Shown: one piece after another, positions 52,892 through 57,459 of the stretch
How positions within the stretch are numbered: position 1 is the first letter of the stretch
How the letters are laid out: every line of letters starts with the position of its first letter
NCBI GenBank assembly: GCA_017550745.1
Contig: JAFZOG010000104.1
Coordinates: forward strand, 1 to 57,459
DNA: 57,459 bases
From: Clostridia bacterium
GTDB lineage: Bacteria; Bacillota; Clostridia; Christensenellales; Aristaeellaceae
Direction of reading: 5' to 3'
Made by a program: the position numbers and the translations under genes
Notes under the pieces: model-generated
Seen by the model: the letters and a program-made list of their open reading frames with translations, nothing else
Databases searched by the model: none
What the model was told of the DNA's origin: nothing

Positions 52892-53554
52892 ATGTATAAG
52901 ACCAAAGACCTGTACGACCTTTCCCATACTCTGGCGGCGCCGCTGCTGGAAAAGACGGAATATCCCTGGGAAGCGCTGGAAGGCATCAAGGATTTCATTC
53001 TGGCCCTGGGGCCGGCCCTGCCCCGGGATGAATACGACGAGGTGAAGCCCGGCGTGTGGGTGGCCAAGGACGCGGTGGTGTACCCCTCCGCGCTGCTGAA
53101 CGCCCCCTGCATCATCGGGCATAAGACCGAGGTGCGCCATTGCGCGTTCATCCGGGGCAGCGCCCTGGTGGGCGACGGCGCGGTGGTGGGCAATTCGGTG
53201 GAGATCAAGAACGCGATTTTGTTCGACGGCGTGCAGGTGCCCCACTTCAATTACGTGGGCGACTCCGTGATGGGCTACAAGAGCCATATGGGCGCGGGGT
53301 CCGTGACCTCCAATGTCAAGAGCGATAAAACCCTGGTGGTGGTGAAGGACGGGAAAGAAGAAATCGCCACCGGCCGGAAGAAGTTCGGCGCCATGGTGGG
53401 GGACGGCGTGGAGGTCGGCTGCAACAGCGTGCTGAACCCAGGCACCGTGCTGGGGCCCCGGGCCAGCGTGTATCCCACCTCCTGCGTCCGCGGCGTGATC
53501 CCGGCGGACCACATTTTCAAAAACAAAAACGAAATCGTCCCGCGGACAAAGTAA
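52892..53554 (+). CDS. Left-handed beta-helix acyltransferase-like protein
   Basis: A 220-residue protein with hexapeptide repeats (about 60-185; runs such as ALLNAPCIIGHKTEVRHCAFIRGSALVGDGAVVGNSVEI). It resembles the C-terminal half of GlmU-like sugar nucleotidylyltransferases, including HFNYVGDSVMGYKSHMGAGSVTSNVKSD, but no nucleotidyltransferase domain is present. Lying 103 nt after glmM, it may act in amino-sugar metabolism, for example as an acetyltransferase; the function is inferred from fold and position only. The start has GAGGTG about 7 nt upstream. Confidence 0.8.
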   Translation: MYKTKDLYDLSHTLAAPLLEKTEYPWEALEGIKDFILALGPALPRDEYDEVKPGVWVAKDAVVYPSALLNAPCIIGHKTEVRHCAFIRGSALVGDGAVVGNSVEIKNAILFDGVQVPHFNYVGDSVMGYKSHMGAGSVTSNVKSDKTLVVVKDGKEEIATGRKKFGAMVGDGVEVGCNSVLNPGTVLGPRASVYPTSCVRGVIPADHIFKNKNEIVPRTK

Positions 53555-53575
53555 GCGGCGGCGGAACAAGGCGGC

Positions 53576-53596
53576 GGCAGATGCCCTGCCTTTTTT
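53576..53596 (+). terminator. Terminator after the beta-helix gene
   Basis: GGCAG/CTGCC (53576-53580 with 53586-53590) followed directly by TTTTTT. Confidence 0.7.
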
Positions 53597-53616
53597 CATT
53601 CCCGCGCTTTCAGCGC

Positions 53617-53646
53617 TTTACAGAAAACGGCAAGTCGTGATATAAT
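53617..53646 (+). promoter_or_regulatory. Promoter of the ybaB-recR-tdk cluster
   Basis: TTTACA (53617-53622) and TATAAT (53641-53646) are 18 nt apart, about 60 nt before the ybaB start. Confidence 0.7.
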
Positions 53647-53704
53647 GGACACGCGAAAACAAACAGCCCCAACGGGCGTTGAAGATTTAAGGAGGAAATG
53701 ATCC

Positions 53705-54052
53705 ATGGCACGCAATCAATTCGGCGGTTTCGGCGGCGGCCCCAATATTCAGCAGCTGATGCGGCAGGCCCAGAAAATGCAGGAGCAGATGACGAAAGCT
53801 CAGGAAGAGCTGGATGAAAAGGTATATGAAGCCAGCGCGGGCGGCGGCATGGTGACCTGCAAAGTGTCCGGCAAAAGGGAGCTGCTGGAGCTGACCATCA
53901 AGCCCGAAGCCGTTGATCCCGACGACGTTGAGATGCTGCAGGACCTGATCCTGGCGGCTGTGAACGAAGCCCTGCGGGAGGGAGAAAGAACCCGGGAAGA
54001 AACCATGGAAAAGATGGCCCCTGCCGGCATGGGCATGGGCAAGATGTTCTGA
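53705..54052 (+). CDS. ybaB: YbaB/EbfC family nucleoid-associated protein
   Basis: A 115-residue DNA-binding protein that forms a dimer and helps organise the nucleoid. The family core is visible: NIQQLMRQAQKMQEQMTKAQEEL (17-39), GGGMVTCKVSGKRELLELTIKPEAVDPDDVEMLQDLILAAVNEA (about 49-92). A glycine-rich start (FGGFGGG) and methionine-rich end are usual for Firmicutes. AAGGAGG lies about 7 nt upstream. It is directly followed by recR, the standard pairing. Confidence 0.93.
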   Translation: MARNQFGGFGGGPNIQQLMRQAQKMQEQMTKAQEELDEKVYEASAGGGMVTCKVSGKRELLELTIKPEAVDPDDVEMLQDLILAAVNEALREGERTREETMEKMAPAGMGMGKMF

Positions 54053-54053
54053 T

Positions 54054-54653
54054 ATGGGGGAGACAGGCGATCCCATCGCCCGGATGGCGCTGCAGCTGTC
54101 GCGCCTGCCGGGGATCGGTCAAAAAAGCGCCCAGCGGCTGGCCTACTTTATCGCGGGCATGCCGCTGGACGATGTGAAGGAGCTGGCCGCCGCCCTGTGG
54201 CAAGGGCGGAAGGCCCTTCGTTTTTGCGCCCGCTGCGGCAATTATACCCAGGAAGAATACTGCCCCATCTGCCTGAATGAAGAGCGCCGCAACGGCCAGA
54301 TCTGCGTGGTGCGCGATGCCCGGGACGTGGCGGCCATGGAGCGGATGCGGGATTTCAAGGGGCTCTATCACGTGCTGGGGGGCACGCTGTCGCCCATGAA
54401 CGGGGTGGGGCCGGACGATATCCGCATCAGGGAATTGCTGGAGCGCCTGTCCACAGAGGACGTGCAGGAAGTGATTCTGGCCACCAACCCGGATATCGAG
54501 GGCGAGGCCACCGCCGCCTATATCGCCCGGCTCATCAAGCCCATGGGCGTGAAGGTGAGCCGCATTTCCTATGGCGTGCCCGTGGGGAGCGACCTGGAAT
54601 ACGCGGACGAGGTGACGCTGGCAAAGGCCATGGAAGGACGGCGGGAACTGTAG
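54054..54653 (+). CDS. recR: Recombination mediator protein RecR
   Basis: A 199-residue protein that acts with RecF and RecO to load RecA at single-stranded gaps. The helix-hairpin-helix LSRLPGIGQKSAQRLAYFI lies near 13-31, the C4 zinc finger CARCGNYTQEEYCPIC near 57-72, and the Toprim domain near 80-175 (ICVVRDARDVAAMERM, ATNPDIEGEATAAYIARL). The C-terminus GVPVGSDLEYADEVTLAKAMEGRREL is standard. It starts 1 nt after the ybaB stop and its own stop overlaps the next start by one base. Confidence 0.95.
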   Translation: MGETGDPIARMALQLSRLPGIGQKSAQRLAYFIAGMPLDDVKELAAALWQGRKALRFCARCGNYTQEEYCPICLNEERRNGQICVVRDARDVAAMERMRDFKGLYHVLGGTLSPMNGVGPDDIRIRELLERLSTEDVQEVILATNPDIEGEATAAYIARLIKPMGVKVSRISYGVPVGSDLEYADEVTLAKAMEGRREL

Positions 54654-55243
54654 TGCTGCATTTTTATTATGGGGTGATGGGCTCCAGCAAAACGGCGCAA
54701 TTGCTCATGCAGCGGTATAACTATCTGCAGCTGGGGTTAAAAGTGGCGCTGGTAAAGCCCGCCGTTGATACGCGCATATCCGTGAACACGGTTTATTCCA
54801 GGATCGGCCTGCAGGCGGAGGCCGACCTGGTGCTGGAGGCGGACAACAGCTTCCGGGAGCAGGTGAACTGGCTGGCCGTGCAGCATGCCCATTCCGATTT
54901 CCAGTATGTGTTTGTGGATGAGGCGCAGTTCCTGACGGAAAGCCAGGTGCAGGAAATGGCCGACATGTCCGACGAGCTGGAAATCTTCTGCTACGGCTTA
55001 AAAACGGACTTCATGGGCCAGTTTTTCCCCGGCTCGGCGGCGCTGCTCCGGCTGGCGGAGGACATTCAGGAGGTTTCGGGATCCCTGTGCTGGTGCGGCA
55101 AAAAGGCCACCATGAACACCCGTGTGGACGGCAAAGGCCGGGTGATCAAGCAGGGGGCCCAGGTGATGATCGACAACCAGAACGAGATCAGGTATATCGG
55201 CCTGTGCTACCGGCACTGGCGGGAGGGAAAATCCCAGGCCTGA
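54653..55243 (+). CDS. tdk: Thymidine kinase, type II
   Basis: A 196-residue thymidine kinase that phosphorylates thymidine to dTMP in the salvage pathway. The P-loop is MGSSKTAQLL (9-18), Walker B is VFVDEAQFL (87-95), the catalytic E is E90, and GLKTDFMGQFFPGSAAL is the lasso-region motif. The zinc ligands appear as CWCG and CYRH; the first pair is C-x-C rather than the usual C-x2-C. The start is GTG whose G is shared with the recR stop TAG. Translational coupling to recR is likely. Confidence 0.92.
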   Translation: MLHFYYGVMGSSKTAQLLMQRYNYLQLGLKVALVKPAVDTRISVNTVYSRIGLQAEADLVLEADNSFREQVNWLAVQHAHSDFQYVFVDEAQFLTESQVQEMADMSDELEIFCYGLKTDFMGQFFPGSAALLRLAEDIQEVSGSLCWCGKKATMNTRVDGKGRVIKQGAQVMIDNQNEIRYIGLCYRHWREGKSQA

Positions 55244-55268
55244 CGTTTTTTCAAAGGATGTGGCCGGA

Positions 55269-56036
55269 ATGAAAATTGGTTTTTGCGCAAAAATCGACAG
55301 GATCGAAGATGTGGCGGCAGCGGGATACGATTATATCGAGCTGCCTGTCAGCGCGGCGGCGGCATGGACGGACGAGGAATACCGGCGGAATCTGAATGCC
55401 CTCAAAGCGTCGGGGATCCCCGCCCTTGCCTTTAACGTGCTGTTTCCCGGTGAAATCAAGCTGTTCTGCCCCGACGCCAAGAATGAAGAAATCGCCGGTT
55501 ATCTGCATCGCGCTTTTGCCCGCGTGCGGGAGATGGGCGGGAAAACCGTGGTGTTCGGCAGCGGCGGGAGCAGGAAGCGCCCGGAGGATGTGGCTTATGA
55601 CGCGGCGTTCCGCAGGCTGGTGGAGGTGGCGCGCCTCATCGGGGAAACCGCCGCCCAATACGGCATCACCATCGTGATCGAACCGCTGAACCGGGGCGAA
55701 ACCAATATGGTCAATTCCGTGGCGGAAGGCGCGTGCCTGCGGGCCATGGTCAATCTGCCCAACGTGCAGCTGCTGGCAGACTACTACCATATCGCCGTGG
55801 AAGGCCATGATCCCGCTGATCTCGCCCGGCTGGGCGGCATCGCCCATTGCCATATTGCCACGCGGCTTGGCCGCGAAGCCCCGCTGCAAGCGGAAGAAGG
55901 GTTTTCAAAGCTGTTCGCCGCCATGAAGCAGACCAGTTATCAGGGCCTTGTCAGTGTGGAAGGAAAATGTGACAACTTGCCAAAAGACGGCCCTGCCACC
56001 GTCGCGCTGCTGAAAAAGCTGTGGGAAGAGGCATGA
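55269..56036 (+). CDS. Sugar phosphate isomerase/epimerase family protein, second copy
   Basis: A 255-residue TIM-barrel protein of the xylose isomerase-like family. Marks are MKIGFCAKIDRIEDVAAAGYDYIELP at the start, VIEPLNRGETNMVNS near 134-150 (metal-ligand E) and GLVSVEGKC near 225-235. It is distinct from the relative at 22693-23442. Start at the ATG of MKIGF, with AAAGGA about 10 nt upstream; a GTG 3 codons earlier lies within the spacing. The substrate is unknown. It follows tdk at 25 nt and probably shares its transcript. Confidence 0.85.
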   Translation: MKIGFCAKIDRIEDVAAAGYDYIELPVSAAAAWTDEEYRRNLNALKASGIPALAFNVLFPGEIKLFCPDAKNEEIAGYLHRAFARVREMGGKTVVFGSGGSRKRPEDVAYDAAFRRLVEVARLIGETAAQYGITIVIEPLNRGETNMVNSVAEGACLRAMVNLPNVQLLADYYHIAVEGHDPADLARLGGIAHCHIATRLGREAPLQAEEGFSKLFAAMKQTSYQGLVSVEGKCDNLPKDGPATVALLKKLWEEA

Positions 56037-56066
56037 TTGTAAGAAGCGAAACAAGACCTTCATCGG

Positions 56067-56108
56067 GAGGAGACGCTTTATCAGAAAGTATCTCCTTCTT
56101 TTTTTTCA
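56067..56108 (+). terminator. Terminator after the isomerase gene
   Basis: AGGAGA/TCTCCT (56068-56073 with 56091-56096) followed by TCTTTTTTTTTTC. Confidence 0.75.
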
Positions 56109-56146
56109 ACTCTACCAACAGGCGGGCGGACTTGAAATCTGCGTTA

Positions 56147-56175
56147 TTGCATTCTGAAAGCTGGTATTGTATCAT
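56147..56175 (+). promoter_or_regulatory. Promoter of the XRE-TPR gene
   Basis: TTGCAT (56147-56152) and TATCAT (56170-56175) are 17 nt apart, about 45 nt before the start codon. Confidence 0.55.
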
Positions 56176-56219
56176 GAGCCTGCAATCAAAAACCAGCTGA
56201 TTTCGAGGAGGCGGAAACA

Positions 56220-57293
56220 ATGGAATTGGGAAAGAAAATCAAACAGCTTCGCTTTAAAGCCGGGCTGACACAGGAACAGCTGGCGGACAAGCTGGGAATC
56301 GGGGCGCAGTCCGTTTCCAAGTGGGAGAACGCGGTGGCAATGCCGGATATCACCACGCTTCCGCTTCTGGCTGAAATCTTCGGTGTCACGATCGACGATC
56401 TGTTTGACCTGACGACGGAGCAGCGCCTCAACCGTATTGAAAACCGCATGGACGCGGAAGAGGAGCTTCCGGCGGATATCTTCCGGGAATATGAAAGCTT
56501 TCTGCAATCCGAACTGAATGACGGAAAACATCAGAAGCGGGCGACAGAGCTGATTGCCTATCTCTACTGGCATCGCATGAACGCCGAGGCGCGAAAGGCG
56601 GCGCGATACGCGAAGGAAGCGATCATTCGCGCGCCGGGCGAAAAGGGATGCCAGTGGATCCTGAGCAAAACGGACAATCACGCCGTCTGGGACTGGAACA
56701 TGTCCAACCACGCCAGGGCCATCGCTTTTTACCGGGAGCTGGTGCAAGCCCATCCCGACACAGCGCTCCCCTATATGTACCTGCTGGACAACCTCATCGC
56801 CGATCACCGGGCAGATGAGGCGGAACGTTGGCTGGACCGATACTGCGCCTTAGAAAAGGCGCATCCCGTCATGAAGCGGGTCTACCGGGCCTACATCGCC
56901 CTGGCTCGCTTTGATGAGCCTTCCGCGGACAGGATCATGGAGGAACTGCTGGCAGAGCAGCCGGAGAATGACGCCGTTCTCTTTGAAACAGCGCAATACT
57001 ATGCATCCAAGGCCAGCTATGAAAAGGCCATTGACTGCTATGAGCGCGCTTTTGCCACGGACTCCCGCCGGCCCAGGTTCCAGGACGCGCTGATGGGGAT
57101 CGCGGACATCCATGAAATCATGGGCGATTATGCCCATGCGGCAAAGACCTATGACAGGATCATTGATCTGCTGGAAAACGAATGGGGCCTGACCGAAGAG
57201 ACAGATTCCTCGGTGACGGCGGCAAAGAAGGAAAAAGCCCGCATACTTGCCAAAGCATCAAAGGATGCTGCGCCTGCCTCCTGCCCACAGTGA
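56220..57293 (+). CDS. XRE-family regulator with tetratricopeptide-like repeats
   Basis: A 357-residue protein. Residues 5-60 form a helix-turn-helix (IKQLRFKAGLTQEQLADKLGIGAQSVSKWENAVAMPDITTLPLLAEIFG). The remainder is all-helical with TPR-like repeats (about 170-310, for example ALPYMYLLDNLIADHRADEAERWLDRYCALEKAHP and ASYEKAIDCYERAFATD). Such proteins often sense a peptide or a partner protein through the repeats, though no peptide gene is seen nearby. GAGGAGGCG lies about 9 nt upstream. Confidence 0.88.
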   Translation: MELGKKIKQLRFKAGLTQEQLADKLGIGAQSVSKWENAVAMPDITTLPLLAEIFGVTIDDLFDLTTEQRLNRIENRMDAEEELPADIFREYESFLQSELNDGKHQKRATELIAYLYWHRMNAEARKAARYAKEAIIRAPGEKGCQWILSKTDNHAVWDWNMSNHARAIAFYRELVQAHPDTALPYMYLLDNLIADHRADEAERWLDRYCALEKAHPVMKRVYRAYIALARFDEPSADRIMEELLAEQPENDAVLFETAQYYASKASYEKAIDCYERAFATDSRRPRFQDALMGIADIHEIMGDYAHAAKTYDRIIDLLENEWGLTEETDSSVTAAKKEKARILAKASKDAAPASCPQ

Positions 57294-57348
57294 TGCCGCA
57301 GAGCGGCTGATGATTCCAACTAGGGAGTGTTCACACTGCCGCTCAAAG

Positions 57349-57457
57349 GCTGAATTCTGGTTGATTTTCCGTCATGCTGCGTTGCATTTCCTTGAAATAC
57401 CGCCAGTATTCCTGCGGAAATGCGCCTTGCCTGACGAAAAATCATCTCAGAATCAGC
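57349..57457. repeat. 109-bp palindromic repeat at right edge
   Basis: The left arm starting GCTGAATTCTGG and the right arm ending CAGAATCAGC are imperfect complements along about 50 nt each, meeting at GAAATAC-cgcca-GTATTCC (57394-57412). Matching blocks include GATTTTCCGTCA against TGACGAAAAATC and GCATTTCC against GGAAATGC. The sequence just outside on the left, AGTGTTCACACT, is itself a short palindrome. This looks like a MITE or a REP-like element forming one long hairpin; no transposase is in the window. The gap from 57294 holds no gene. Confidence 0.7.
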
Positions 57458-57459
57458 TC

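Noticed and set aside
57301-57459. CRISPR array or tRNA at the right edge
   Set aside because: Only one palindromic unit is present and no tRNA acceptor or T-loop pattern was found.

Overview
The window reads as chromosomal DNA of a plant-fibre or gut/rumen associated member of the Clostridia. Signs are the LplB/LplC-type sugar importers beside intracellular glycosidases, AGGAGG ribosome binding sites nearly everywhere, near-consensus sigma-A promoters, a Butyrivibrio-Est1E-like feruloyl esterase, a ybaB-recR pair and a type II thymidine kinase. The DNA is GC-rich by eye, which is why many long antisense frames are open. A Christensenellales/Aristaeella-like rumen or gut lineage would fit, but that is a guess. 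No rRNA, tRNA, CRISPR array, transposase or prophage gene was seen.

Region A (1-10.3 kb, minus strand) is one carbohydrate operon read right to left from a promoter near 10.24 kb: lplB- and lplC-like permeases, solute-binding protein, GH2 glycosidase, heparinase II/III-family protein and DUF2264 protein. None of the enzymes has a signal peptide, so imported oligosaccharides (probably uronic-acid containing) are cut in the cytosol. Region B (10.4-16.9 kb) is an oligopeptide-type importer (oppBCDF plus a family 5 binding protein), split by a divergent XRE regulator that is preceded by an 18-codon coupled leader ORF. Region C (17-22.7 kb, plus) holds a Gfo/Idh/MocA dehydrogenase, an ABC exporter and a CtpE-like P-type ATPase. 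Region D (22.7-28.6 kb) has an AraC regulator with a sugar-phosphate isomerase, a decayed permease remnant, a GH88 unsaturated glucuronyl hydrolase and a second GH2 enzyme.

Region E (28.7-47.7 kb) is the most unusual part: a signalling island built around cyclic di-GMP and amino-acid-permease-like proteins. It contains a free-standing APC permease next to a polyprenyl-phosphate sugar transferase, a diguanylate cyclase with a LacI-type ligand domain, a feruloyl esterase, a membrane diguanylate cyclase, a 1409-residue fusion of an APC permease to a hybrid histidine kinase with two receivers, a PAS-rich membrane diguanylate cyclase directly upstream of it, an MgtC-family protein, and a large EAL phosphodiesterase with sensor modules on both sides of its catalytic domain. 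Related sensor modules recur in the kinase fusion, the adjacent cyclase and the EAL protein, so the locus seems to have grown by local duplication and shuffling; a deleted kinase fragment at 34.6 kb supports this.

Region F (48-57.3 kb) is mostly housekeeping: a class A penicillin-binding protein with a long acidic cytoplasmic tail, glmM, a left-handed beta-helix protein, ybaB, recR, thymidine kinase, a sugar-phosphate isomerase and an XRE-TPR regulator. The window ends inside or just after a 109-bp palindromic repeat; another foldable repeat of a widespread type lies at 47.8 kb and a hairpin-rich segment opens the window.
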